Of a stretch of 64,000 bases of DNA, positions 12,964 to 24,957 are shown piece by piece. Location: NCBI GenBank assembly GCA_947179155.2, contig OX359282.1, forward strand, positions 4,332,001 to 4,396,000. Reading direction: 5' to 3'. Within the stretch, counting starts at the first letter, position 1; every line of letters starts with the position of its first letter. The notes under the pieces are model-generated. The model saw only the letters and a program-made list of their open reading frames with translations. It ran no database searches and had not been told where the DNA came from. A program made the position numbers and the translations under genes. Origin of the DNA: Hedera helix (Eukaryota > Streptophyta > Magnoliopsida > Apiales > Araliaceae).

Positions 12964-13155
12964 GGTTATTCACCAACAGGCGGCAATCCGCTCCGTAAAG
13001 TTATTCCCACAATTTAATAGAATTTGAGTACAAAGAGTTATTCACCAAACAGGCGGCAATCCGCTCCGTAAGGTTATTCTCAGAGATTAATAATGAATGA
13101 ATACGAAAGGTTATTCACCAACAGGCGGCAATCCGCTCCGTAAGGTTATTCCCAC
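12964..13155. repeat. 72-bp tandem subrepeats in B LTR leader region
   Basis: Three copies of a roughly 72-bp unit start near 12964, 13037 and 13109. Each contains the core AACAGGCGGCAATCCGCTCC, with a small GCGG/CCGC inverted repeat, flanked by GTTATTCACC and GGTTATTC. The right LTR of B1 also has three copies (21268-21455); each B2 LTR has four. Being downstream of the TATA box, they lie in the transcribed leader. Confidence 0.9.
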
Positions 13156-14000
13156 AATTTAATACATGAAAATAAAAGCCACGTCTTATGAGTAAGGAAG
13201 AAACAATATTATTATCGAGAATCAAATAATGATAATCCCTTACCATAGTACGTTTGAAATATTGAAAGATGAAAAAGATGGTATCCCTTACGAGTAGTAA
13301 ATTTGAGAGTATAAAAAAAAAATGACATCCCTTACCATAATAAGGTTAAGAGTATGAAAGAAAATGATATTTCTTACAAGTAAGAAAAGAAAATGACATT
13401 CCTTACCGTAATAAATTTAAGAGTGTGAAAAGAATGATATTCCTTACCGTAATATTGTGAAACAAGTTTATAGCCGAACAAATCCTTCCTTGTTTGTAGC
13501 AGTAAAGAATCTAACTTTTGAGTCTTCTAGAGTTTTTAAAATCTCTTTATGTTTTTAAAATAATGTTACTCTCGGAAAGATAGACGGCATAGACTCAAGA
13601 ATCACTCAATTCGGAGTTAATATGAATGAGTTATGAATTTTCAAAACTAAGACTAAAAATAGTGACGAAAATCACAATAGGTTATGGTTTTTAGTATTTT
13701 AAGGCATGAAGATGATTTCAGATGACTTTTCTTCCTTCTTCAAAGTTGTAGAGGACGAAAAACTGAAGAGACAGGCTTTCAATTCATTAAATTCTGATAA
13801 ATAATGAATTTACTATGATTTTTCGAAAGAGTTACTGTACATAAGAAAATTCCACTCGGGAATTCAAAGAAGAATGCAAAAGATTTCAAAACTAGGAATG
13901 ACTTAAGAACACTTAGAGAGAACTTACACAAAGAAGTGTTTAGAGAGTGGAAGAAAATGTATGTAAGAATGTTATGAAAAATTTCTTAAGTTAAGTCCTC

Positions 14001-14010
14001 TATTTATAGC
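14001..14010 (-). promoter_or_regulatory. TATA box of B1 left LTR
   Basis: The minus strand reads GCTATAAATA, a canonical plant TATA box. It is conserved in all four B LTRs (14001, 22302, 33541 and 41319 on the plus strand). It separates the U3, with its tandem repeats, from the long transcribed R/U5. Confidence 0.75.
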
Positions 14011-14103
14011 CAAAAATCTTATCATAACCAAAAATTTTTAATTTAATCCAAACCATTCATTTAAAGATCGTCTTTTAATCTACACCATCCATTTCAAATT
14101 TTA

Positions 14104-14440
14104 TATTATCTTTAATCTACACCATTCATTTCATATCACCTAACTTTATATTATAAACAAATCAATTCAATTATTCAACAATAATTCACACTTTAATCTA
14201 CACCATTCATTTCATATCACCTAACTTTATATTATAAACAAATAACTTTATCAATTCAATTATTCAACAATAATTCACACTTTAATCTACACCATTCATT
14301 TCATATAACCTAACTTTATATTATAAACAAATAACTTTATCAATTCAATTATTCAACAATAATTCACACTTTAATCTACACCATTCATTTCATATCACCT
14401 AACTTTATATTATAAACAAATAACTTTATCAATTCAATTA
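14104..14440. repeat. 80-90-bp tandem repeats just upstream of the B1 TATA box
   Basis: Four copies begin at about 14110, 14191, 14280 and 14370, each starting CTTTAATCTACACCATTCAT and continuing through CCTAACTTTATATTATAAAC. They occupy U3 directly upstream of the TATA box in element orientation. B2 LTRs carry three copies with an extra TAATCACC insertion per unit. Confidence 0.9.
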
Positions 14441-15240
14441 TTATGACTAATTGTTATAAATACAGTATAGTTAGCTCTTAGATATCAAGTCAATAAATTA
14501 ATGAAATACAACTGTTTAAATAACATCATAATAGAGATAACAATAATGTAAAAGAAAGCATACGTTACTGTGTAATGACAATTATTGATTCAATAATGTG
14601 AATTACTGTGCATATGTTACTGTGACAATTATTAGGTTCAATAATTTTAAAAACAGTGCAGCAACAATTATTGACTCAATGATATAAAATACAGTGTAAT
14701 GACAATTATTAAATCAATAATGCAAAATACTGTGTAACAACAATTATTGAATTGATAATATAAAATATTATGCAGTGACAATTATCGATGAAATGATGCG
14801 TAACAGTTACGGTGTCAATTATCAGACCAATAATATGAGACACTATGCAATACCGTGTGTTACTGTAGAGTACCGTGTGCTACAGAAAATACCAAAAACT
14901 ACCGTATGCTACTATTCTTTTATCACCGGTATTTTAACAGTTCCGTTGACTATTTTTATTTAAAAAGGTTACTTCTGTCATTTTCTATATCCGACAAATA
15001 TTCCGTTGTGGGGTCCACCAATAATTTGTTATTTCGGCGCCGTCGGACCAAACGAATATTCCCCGACCAAACGAATATTCCCCGACAAAGCGAATATTGT
15101 CCGACAAAATAAAATTTGCACATAACATCCTTAACTTTTAACTTTATCGATTTAACCACTTACTGTTTCAAAAAAAAATATATATATATATATATGAAGA
15201 AAAATTAAATTTTGTATTTCATAAAATTCGGGGTCTTACA

Positions 15241-15256
15241 ACCTCCCCTCCTTATG
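15241..15256 (-). other. B1 polypurine tract
   Basis: The minus strand reads AAGGAGGGGAGGT immediately before the LTR start TGTAAGACCCC. This is the primer for plus-strand DNA synthesis and confirms the LTR edge. The same tract lies at 34692-34707 in B2. Confidence 0.88.
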
Positions 15257-18200
15257 AAATTTCGTCCCCGAAATTGACGTACCTGACATATCGAAGAGGT
15301 AAGGATACTTAGATTTCATCTCAGATTCTAGCTCCCAGGTCATTTCCTCAGTATCTTGGTTCCTCCATAAAACCTTAACTTGAGGTATAACCTTTGAGCG
15401 TAGGATCTGCTCCTTCTTATCCAGGATCTTAACAGGTACCTCCTCGTATGTTAAATCATCTGCTATAACGTCTGGTTCTTATTCAATGACGTGGTTTGGG
15501 TTCTTCACATATTTACGTAACATAGATATGTGAAAAACGTTATGGATGCGAGACATACTTGGTGGTAGGGCTAGTCTGTAGGCTACGGTTCCTATTCGAT
15601 CGAGGATTTCAAATGGGCCAATAAATCGAGGGTTAAGCTTTCCTCTCTTTCCGAATCTCGTAACCCCTTTCCATGGAGAAACACGTAAGAATACATGATC
15701 TCCGACGTTGAAACTTTCGTCTCTCCGATGAAGATCAGCATAACTCTTTTGTCGTTCTTGTGCGGTCTGTATTCGTTGTCGGATCATTTGGATCTTTTCG
15801 GTCGTCAAGCGTACCAACTCGGGTCCCAACAATTTTGCTTCTCCTACCTCATTCCAACATATTGGAGAGCGACACTTCCTTCCATACAATGCCTCGAATG
15901 GAGCCATGCCTATGCTTGCTTGGTAACTGTTGTTGTAAGAAAATTCCACCAACGGCAAGTACTTATCCCAACTTCCTTTGAAGTCTAATACACAAAGTCT
16001 CAAAAGATCTTCGAGGGTCTGGATCGTCCTTTCCGATTGTTCGTCCGTCTGAGGATGGTATGCAGAACTGAATCGTAGCTCAGTGCCCACAGCTTTTTGT
16101 AGACTGATCCAAAAGCGTGAAGTGAATCTAGGATCTCGATCAGAAACTATGGAAACTGGCATGCCATGCAATCTCACAATCTCATTTATGTACATACCGG
16201 CAAGACGTTCAAGTGAAAAGTTTTCTCGTATAGGCAAGAAATGAGCAGATTTGGTCAATCTATCTACGATCACCCAAATTGCATCTAAGCCTTGAGAAAC
16301 TTTGGGAAGACCCGTCACGAAATCCATATTGATGTGTTCCCACTTCCATTCGGGAACCTCAAGTGGTTGTAATGGACCCTTAGGTACTTGATGCTCTGCC
16401 TTGACACGTTGACAAGTTAGGCACCTTGAGATAAACTCCGCAATCTCTCTTTTCATATTGTTCCACCAAAATATATGTCGAAGATCTCGATACATCTTGG
16501 TACCTCCTGGGTGGATTGCAAACGGCGTGTTGTGTGCCTCCATCATGATTTTATGCTTTAATTCAGGATCGTTAGGAACACAGAGTCGAGAGTTGACTCG
16601 AAGTATTCCTTTCTCGTCGATTCTTGCTTCGGGAATGACACCTTCTTGTACTTTCTTTATCATGTTTATCAGTTCCGGATCGGTAGCTTGAGCAGCTTTA
16701 ATTTTATCGATTAAAGTTGGTTCTACTCGCACGTGAGCAATCTTCGAGTGGGTCCCTGGTGTCTTTAGCTCTATCTCCATCTTTTGCAAGTCGTACAAAA
16801 TACACTTTTGTGTTGTTAGCAGTGCACTTGTACTTGCATAAGATTTTCTGCTCAAAGCGTCAGCTACAACGTTCGCCTTTCCCGGGTGATACTGGATTGT
16901 GTGGTCATAATCCTTTAACAGCTCAAGCCAACGTCGTTGTCGCATGTTGAGTTCCTTCTGGGTGAAGAAATACTTGAGACTTTTATGATCCGTATAGATA
17001 TCCACTTTTTCTCCGTACAAGTAGTGTCTCCAGATCTTCAACGCGAAAACGACTGCTGCCAACTCTAGATCATGAGTAGGATAATTTTTCTCATAATCTT
17101 TGAGTTGTCGAGAGGCGTAGGCTATAACCTTTCCATGTTGCATAAGGACACAACCTAGACCTTTGCCAGAAGCATCGCTGTAGATAACAAATTCTCCTGA
17201 TCCTGATGGTATGGTCAGAACAGGAGCTGAAACCAGTCTCTTCTTGAATTCTTGGAAACTTTTCTCGCATTCCTCGCTCCATATGAATTTTGTGCTTTTT
17301 CGAGTAAGCTGCATTAATGGAGTGGCGATTCGAGAAAATCCTTCTACGAATCTCCGATAATAACCAGCTAGACCCAGAAAACTTCGGACTTCGGTTACTG
17401 TTTTGGGTTGTTCCCAATTTAGTACCATTTCAATCTTCGCAGGATCGACTGATATTCCTTGACTAGAAATCACATGCCCAAGAAACGCGACCTCCTCAAG
17501 CCAGAACTCACATTTCTTCAACTTGGCATATAATTTGTTTTCACGGAGCTTTTGTAGTATCAATCTCAGGTGTTGTTCATGATCCTCGCGACTCTTGGAG
17601 TATATGAGGATGTCATCAATAAAGACAACCACAAAATGATCCAAATGTTCCTTGAATATCCGGTTCATCATGTCCATGAAAGCTGCAGGAGTATTAGTTA
17701 GTCCAAAAGGCATGACTAAGAACTCATAATGCCCATAACGAGTTCTGAAAGCAGTCTTTGGAATGTCCTCAGCTTTAACCTTTAACTGATGATATCCAGA
17801 ACGGAGATCAATCTTTGAGAAATGTTGAGCGCCTTGCAATTGATCAAACATGTCATCAATCCGAGGTAACGGGTACCTGTTCTTGATGGTGACATGGTTC
17901 AATTCTCGGTAGTCAATGCACAATCTCATACTCCCGTCTTTCTTCTTCACAAATAGAACAGGAGCACCCCAAGGTGATGCACTCGGACGAATGAAACCGG
18001 TATCCAACAATTCCTGTAGTTGGACTTTTAACTCTTGAAGTTCAATGGGAGCCATTCGGTAGGGAGCTTTGGAAATGGGCTTGGTACCGGGTTCAAGATC
18101 AATATAAAAATCAATTTCACGGTTTGGGGGTAAGCCAGGAAGTTCTTCAGGAAAAACGTCAGGAAACTCATTAACAATGGGAATATCATTCAAGTTTGAT

Positions 18201-19200
18201 GTATTTTTGTTCAAATCAGTGACATGAGCTAAAAAGGCTTGACATCCGTTTTTCAATAAACGAATGGCTTTATGGCTAGAAATAACAGTTATAGATTTCA
18301 ATGGTTTAGTTGCTTGAATTTGCATGACAGGTTGATTAGGAATATGAAAACTAATAATCTTATGAAAACAATCAATTTTAGCATGATGGGTAGTCAACCA
18401 ATCAATTCCTAAAATCACATCAAATTCACGCATCTCCAAAGAAATAAGGTCAACAGGTAATGTGAGGTTGTTGATTTGAACTAGGCAAGATTTATAGACA
18501 GTAGATGTAATGGTCATTTCTCCTAATGGGGTTTCAACTGATAAATCAAAGTCCAAGTTTTCAGGAGTTAAGTTTAAACGCTGAGCACATGCAGGTGAGA
18601 TAAAAGAATGGGTAGAGCCAGTATCTAACAAAGCGTAGACTTCACGAGAATTTATGAATAGCTTACCGGTTATCACCTCGTTCGAGTTTCGTGCCATTTG
18701 GGATGTCACAACAAAAGCTCTCCCTTGAACTACAGATTTTCCCTTATCCGCGCTAGCTTTTGGTATCATCATTGCAGCTGGACTTGATTTTGTGGCAGGA
18801 CAAAACCGCGCAAGATGACCCTCTTTCCCACAACTGTAGCACTTTTTGGACTGCTGTGTACAGTTTGGGCTGATGTGACCTTCCTGACCACACCTATAGC
18901 ATCTCACTGGTGGTCGATCTTCTCCCCTTAAAACTGGGGTCAGTGCTGGTGCTGGTACTGGTGCTGGTGCCCTTCCATAATTATTATGGAATCTCTTTCT
19001 TTTGAAATTGTTCCCACTGGATTCTCCTCTTCTGTTATTTGATGTGGAATTACCACCGAAGTGTTGGTTACCTACTCGATGGTTCTCGTTCCTGTGGTTG
19101 TTGTCATTCATTTCTCTATGTTGCTCATTAACTCTTGGCTGCAATGTTTCATCTGTTTGCTCCACCATTTGAGCCCTATCCACAACATCTGAATACTAAA
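15241..19200 (-). pseudogene. B1 pol (zinc knuckles, protease, RT, RNase H, integrase), broken
   Basis: An open frame of 1234 codons (19183 to 15479) covers two CCHC knuckles, aspartic protease ([10 protein letters not shown]), RT ([10 protein letters not shown]), RNase H ([10 protein letters not shown]) and integrase with HHCC finger and core (DRDPRFTS). It ends at a TAA at 15479 where B2 has a leucine codon, 80 codons before the normal end; the chromodomain-like tail lies past this stop. Upstream, a 4-bp deletion relative to B2 near 19195 puts pol out of frame with gag. RT is intact by motif, so it may still act if expressed, but the gag-pol fusion is not made. Confidence 0.93.
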
Positions 19201-19878
19201 TTTATGAGAGCTAAGTTGTTGACGAATTTTGAATCTCAAACCTCTTAGGAACATCCGACTCATTCGTGCTTCGTCATCCACAAGATGGGTGGCAAAGCGA
19301 GATAACTCGGCAAACTTGGCTTCATATTGGGAGACTGTCATGTTTCCCTGCTCCAGCTTAATGAATTCCACCTCTTTCATATGGCGGATGCTTTCTGGGA
19401 AATACTTCTCGTTAAACAGTTCTTCGAATTCTGTCCAAGACATTTCGAGTGCTGAAGGTTGGATACGTTTTACCGCTTCCCACCAATGGTCCGCCTCACC
19501 TCGTAACATAAAAGTGGCAAATGGCACCTTCTGATCATCAGCGCATTGTAAGACATCAAGTATTTTTGTCGTCTGTTTCAGTCATGCCTCCGCTTTGAGT
19601 GGGTCAGGCTTCCCGTGGAATTCAGGTGGTCCCAATTCTTTAAATTGCTTGACAGTGACCATCCTCAAATTACCAGCGTTTCTACCGTTATTATTGACTG
19701 GATTTCCTCTTGCTTGATTCTGTATGAACTGCATGAAATTCCTAAAGAATCCATCGTTCATCATGTTATCAGGAATATTATTTCCTGAGTTGGCAGGAGG
19801 ATTGTTTGGGGCCTCTTGATTCTCGGCTACATTCGCTTCAGGCATTCCATAGTTAACCTCTTGATTTCCAGATGCCAT
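19108..19878 (-). pseudogene. B1 gag, broken
   Basis: Gag opens at 19878 (MASGNQEVNYG) with an Asn/Pro-rich head and the core that in B2 reads through [11 protein letters not shown] to [15 protein letters not shown] at 19582 replaces a conserved Trp codon after 98 residues. The frame then continues to the 4-bp deletion near 19195. The same gag in B2 reads through both places. Gag would assemble cytoplasmic particles. Confidence 0.9.
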
Positions 19879-20056
19879 ACTAAACTGTTGTCACAAAATA
19901 AATGTTAGTTCAAACAAATTGACTCATCTCTTCATGTTCCTACATTCAAATCGATTCATTAGATAAAAAAATCTAATTTAGGTAAGACACACTAGTGATT
20001 GATTCTATTCGTCTCTCCCCTCCTAGTTCTAACCCCAGATCTCCATTAAAGACCAT

Positions 20057-20078
20057 ATCCCTAAGCTCTGATGCCAAC
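20057..20078 (-). other. B1 primer-binding site, tRNA-Met type
   Basis: The minus strand reads GTTGGCATCAGAGCTTAGG directly after the LTR end. It matches the initiator tRNA-Met complement except for one base (TGGCATC in place of TGGTATC). The same variant is found in B2 at 39511-39532. Confidence 0.82.
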
Positions 20079-23000
20079 TGTGACGCCCCCAAATCTGGGC
20101 CCACACAGCCCAAACTTGAGTCGTCAAAAGACTACAACAAAATTATTACAACAAAGCACAACGTACTACAATACAGTGTATAATAATACACAACTAAGTC
20201 TTCACTATTATTGCCACACTATTTTACAAAACGTGAAGACTATGATAACTATTCCTCGGACCCTCACTCCATTCCCCGGCTAGACCCTGTTATGTTTTCA
20301 TTTCCTGTTGAAAAACAATGGAACAAAAGAAAGGGTGAGCTCAAATAGCCCAGTAAGAAATATCATGACTAAGATAATGACGAATAAATTATCATTAGCC
20401 TTCAACAGTTGAGTTCTTGATAGAATACAATAGAATACAAGGTTTATATCAAAAACTGCAGTTAAATTCTTAAACAATGTTCAGATCAATAATAGCAGCG
20501 GAATGAGCAATCTATTAGAAGAATAATGCAGATTATAATGTCCACTCGCTTCTCTTTTTCGTAAAAACATCATCAACTTTTATCATCTGAAATACCCTTA
20601 GTCGTGATAATAAAAATTCACAGTTCCTGATGCAAATCAACAGTTCATCTTTGCACTACGGGCCAAAGATATTTAATATAGCACCAGCGGTCATGATTAT
20701 ACCAGATTCAGCCTTTGGTGATAATCATACCAAACAACAGTTCATCTATGCACTACGGGCCAAAGAGAACTTTCACCACGTGCCATAAAAGACACCGAAC
20801 AGATGTATCGCCTTTAACCTATTATATCGCCTTTAACCTATCATCTGTTCAACAAATATATCACATCTGTGCCCCCGGCCACAGATATTCACAACAGCTT
20901 GATTTTTGGATGATTAGAATGATATAAATGATGAACAGAAGAAATAGGATAACAATAAGTATCGGAAGTTTACTTTGTACAGATTCAAATAATGTCCAAA
21001 TTGTCAACATGATGTGGAGTGAAATTTAAAAATGATATTCAAGATCCACAGTTCAGAATAACGGTTACAATTCAATAGAAAGGTTCACGTAAATAGGAAG
21101 GTTCAGTTGAAATAATGAAGTTCAACTATTATGGAACATATAATATTTTCAGGAATTATAGAAGCAATAGTTCCATAATAAATTTCGATTTAGGAGTATG
21201 AAAGAAAATAATATCCCTTACCGTAGCAGGTTTGATTAACAAAAGGTGAAGGAAATTAATACAAAAGGTTATTCACCAACAGGCGGCAATCCGCTCCGTA
21301 AGGTTATTCCGACAATTTAATAGAATTTGAGTACAAAGAGTTATTCACCAAACAGGCGGCAATCCGCTCCGTAAGGTTATTCTCAGAGATTAATAATGAA
21401 TGAATACGAAAGGTTATTCACCAACAGGCGGCAATCCGCTCCGTAAGGTTATTCCCACAAGTTAATACATGAAAATAAAAGCCACGTCTTATGAGTAAGG
21501 AAGAAACAATATTATTATCGAGAATCAAATAATGATAATCCCTTACCATAGTACGTTTGAATATTGAAAGATGAAAAAGATGGTATCCCTTACGAGTAGT
21601 AAATTTGAGAGTATAAAAAAAAATGACATCCCTTACCATAATAAGGTTAAGAGTATGAAAGAAAATGATATTTCTTACAAGTAAGAAAAGAAAATGACAT
21701 TCCTTACCGTAATAAATTTAAGAGTGTGAAAAGAATGATATTCCTTACCGTAATATTGTGAAACAAGTTTATAGCCGAACAAATCCTTCCTTGTTTGTAG
21801 CAGTAAAGAATCTAACTTTTGAGTCTTCTAGAGTTTTTAAAATCTCTTTATGTTTTTAAAATAATGTTACTCTCGGAAAGATAGACGGCATAGACTCAAG
21901 AATCACTCAATTCGGAGTTAATATGAATGAGTTATGAATTTTCAAAACTAAGACTAAAAATAGTGACGAAAATCACAATAGGTTATGGTTTTTAGTATTT
22001 TAAGGCATGAAGATGATTTCAGATGACTTTTCTTCCTTCTTCAAAGTTGTAGAGGACGAAAAACTGAAGAGACAGGCTTTCAATTCATTAAATTCTGATA
22101 AATAATGAATTTACTATGATTTTTCGAAAGAGTTACTGTACATAAGAAAATTCTACTCGGGAATTCAAAGAAGAATGCAAAAGATTTCAAAACTAGGAAT
22201 GACTTAAGAACACTTAGAGAGAACTTACACAAAGAAGTGTTTAGAGAGTGGAAGAAAATGTATGTAAGAATGTTATGAAAAATTTCTTAAGTTAAGTCCT
22301 CTATTTATAGCCAAAAATCTTATCATAACCAAATTTTTTTAATTTAATCCAAACCATTCATTTAAAGATCGTCTTTTAATCTACACCATCCATTTCAAAT
22401 TTTATATTATCTTTAATCTACACCATTCATTTCATATCACCTAACTTTATATTATAAACAAATCAATTCAATTATTCAACAATAATTCACACTTTAATCT
22501 ACACCATTCATTTCATATCACCTAACTTTATATTATAAACAAATAACTTTATCAATTCAATTATTCAACAATAATTCACACTTTAATCTACACCATTCAT
22601 TTCATATAACCTAACTTTATATTATAAACAAATAACTTTATCAATTCAATTATTCAACAATAATTCACACTTTAATCTACACCATTCATTTCATATCACC
22701 TAACTTTATATTATAAACAAATAACTTTATCAATTCAATTATTATGACTAATTGTTATAAATACAGTATAGTTAGCTCTTAGATATCAAGTCAATAAATT
22801 AATGAAATACAACTGTTTAAATAACATCATAATAGAGATAACAATAATGTAAAAGAAAGCATACGTTACTGTGTAATGACAATTATTGATTCAATAATGT
22901 GAATTACTGTGCATATGTTACTGTGACAATTATTAGGTTCAATAATTTTAAAAACAGTGCAGCAACAATTATTGACTCAATGATATAAAATACAGTGTAA

Positions 23001-23535
23001 TGACAATTATTAAATCAATAATGCAAAATACTGTGTAACAACAATTATTGAATTGATAATATAAAATATTATGCAGTGACAATTATCGATGAAATGATGC
23101 GTAACAGTTACGGTGTCAATTATCAGACCAATAATATGAGACACTATGCAATACCGTGTGTTACTGTAGAGTACCGTGTGCTACAGAAAATACCAAAAAC
23201 TACCGTATGCTACTATTCTTTTATCACCGGTATTTTAACAGTTCCGTTGACTATTTTTATTTAAAAATGTTATTTCTGTCGTTTTCTATATCCGACAAAT
23301 ATTCCGTTGTGGGGTCCACTAATAATTTGTTATTTCGGCGCCGTCGGACCAAACGAATATTCCCCGACCAAACGAATATTCCCCGACAAAGCGAATATTG
23401 TCCGACAAAATAAAATTTGCACATAACATCCTTAACTTTTAACTTTATCGATTTAACCACTTACTGTTTCAAAAAAAAATATATATATATGAAGAAAAAT
23501 TAAATTTTGTATTTCATAAAATTCGGGGTCTTACA
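20079..23535 (-). repeat. B1 5' LTR (right on plus strand), 3457 bp
   Basis: A direct repeat of 11776-15240 with the same ends. It differs at scattered bases and in the TA run near 23480. It holds the same TATA box (22302-22310), three 72-bp subrepeats and four 80-90-bp subrepeats. It provides the promoter of the minus-strand gag-pol transcript. Confidence 0.96.
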
Positions 23536-24719
23536 TTAATTAGAATTTTAATTGGGTATTATATTATTGATTCCAGGTACGGATTTCCGTACTCCTTCAG
23601 CGATATTCTTATTAAATTTAATTAGTTCATTTTGTTCCGCGTTTCGAATTTCATTATTAGTTCACATGATTGTTCCTTATGAAATTAATATGATAGCTTC
23701 ATGTTGGTGTTACATAGACTTATTTTGTACTCTTTGTATTATTAAATCAGGAGTAGTGATTATTTTTGATTCCGTAGAACGTATATGTTAATTTATTTTG
23801 GGGATTTGGTATTGATTCGTTTCAGCTTAACATGTACACTTAGAACCCTTTTGTGGGTATTATGTCGCATTCGTTGTGGCATGATATCTTTATTAGATTA
23901 TACCGTAGGGTATACCTGAGTTATAACCACCTGTGGGGGTACCACATGCATGTCTCTTGGCACCGAGGCATGACACCTTCCGTGGCGGTGTGATCAGTCC
24001 ACGGCGTCTCCATTTTGTGTTTGGTGGGCGATGGCCAAATTTGGTGTTTTGTTGTGGGAGGCGTATGGGTTGACCCTAGTTTCTGTTCTGTTCTGTTATG
24101 CGGTTTGGTGATGTTTGTGTCAAACACACCTTCCGATTTTCATGCATTTGGACTCGCGATCCAATGTGTGATTTGCCTGCGCGACATTATTTTGCCTGTG
24201 TGGCATTATTTTGTTTGCGTGGCATTATTTGACTTGTCTGTGTGACAAGGTATATTTCTGTTATATTTTTGAGCTCGGTATGAAATAACACCCAGCCCTT
24301 TGATTCAGCCAATTATTTCGTTGCGTTAGTTATGTTCGTTTCAGTTCAGTTAATGGCATTATTTGTTTCAGTTCTTTATTTTGCTCTCTATATCTGTACT
24401 GGGCATTTGGCTCATGCTGTATTTTTCTTCCAACAGGTAATCAGGGGGATCGTGGGCAAGTGTGATGAGAGCTCCCTTTACCCAGTGACTTAGATATATT
24501 TTGTTTAGGCTGTGCTACATTGCTTTTGATTTGGAGTTGTAATAACTATTCTAGATTGTGGTTTGAACCAGTTTGGTATTTTTTTTTTGTCGTTTGACTT
24601 GTGGAGGTTATCAGTTATTAAAGTTTTCATTTTAGCAAAATAGAGCTTTTGATTTATTTTATAGTTTTGTTATGTTTTGTGAGTAACCTCTCTTTCTATT
24701 TTGGGAAGGGGGTGTTACA

Positions 24720-24957
24720 CCAGCAGTGCAGACAATCCCAGTAGACAATGATATAAATAACACCACAGTAAGTTAATAACTTGACATTGTGGCCTTATGT
24801 TTCTCGACACAATTCTCACTATCATTTATTGCAGATTTTTATTAGTAACTTGAATCCCAATGTCACAGAAGAGGAGTTGAGGAAATTCTTTTTGCAGCTT
24901 TCGGAAATTGTCTACGTTAAGATTCCTGCAACCAAGGGATTTGGGTTCCTGCCTCCA
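24720..24957 (+). pseudogene. RBP45/47-like pseudogene, linker exon end and RRM3 start
   Basis: After the duplicated CCAGC, the interrupted exon resumes (24725-24767: VQTIPVDNDINNTT) and ends at a GTAAGT donor. The next exon starts after GCAG at 24835 with IFISNLNPNVTEEELRKFF, then VYVKIPATKGFGF, the first strand and helix of RRM3. Homology stops near 24950, before the RNP1 strand is complete, and runs into AT-rich DNA. The gene is therefore truncated at its 3' end too. Reading frame and splice phases on both sides of the insertion agree, which confirms that this is one gene. Confidence 0.88.

Larger units (their letters stand above)
11776..15240 (-). repeat. B1 3' LTR (left on plus strand), 3465 bp
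   Basis: Plus-strand ends are TGTGACGCCC and GGGGTCTTACA. In element orientation the U3 lies at 14011-15240, a TATAAATAG box at 14001-14010, and a long R/U5 from there to 11776. It contains two blocks of tandem subrepeats, described separately. Short frames in it (62-85 codons) recur in all four B LTRs only because the LTRs are copies. Confidence 0.96.
11776..23535 (-). mobile_element. B1: complete Tekay-like Ty3/gypsy chromovirus element
   Basis: Two direct LTRs (11776-15240, 20079-23535) bound a 4.8-kb internal region with gag-pol on the minus strand. An exact 5-bp target duplication TTAAT lies at 11771-11775 and 23536-23540. A primer site and polypurine tract sit at the correct LTR junctions. 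The LTRs are nearly identical by eye, with scattered single-base differences and a TA-run difference, so insertion was recent. The long LTRs, the PR-RT-RH-IN order and the chromodomain-like tail seen in sibling B2 place it in the Tekay (Del) lineage. Three coding lesions make it non-autonomous. Confidence 0.97.
10931..24719 (+). mobile_element. Solo LTR (family A), about 2.0 kb, split by element B1
   Basis: The left end is TGTAATACCC at 10931 and the right end GGGTGTTACA at 24719, flanked by an exact 5-bp target duplication CCAGC (10926-10930 and 24720-24724). With B1 and its duplicated TTAAT removed, about 2024 bp remain, which is one LTR with no internal region: a solo LTR left by LTR-LTR recombination. 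Its last 1.1 kb matches the LTR at 4641-6565, in the opposite orientation. It lies inside an RBP45/47 exon and would block correct splicing or translation. Confidence 0.92.

Noticed and set aside
12964..13155. Evenly spaced repeats that could suggest a CRISPR-like array
   Set aside because: This is plant LTR DNA; spacers are themselves repeated and there are only three or four units.
14775..15159. Short frames (62, 85 and 67 codons) repeated in all four B LTRs
   Set aside because: They recur because the LTRs are copies; they have no family motif and overlap on both strands.
15695..16950. Plus-strand frames of 73-97 codons inside B1 pol (and the same in B2)
   Set aside because: Antisense shadows of conserved integrase and RNase H codons.
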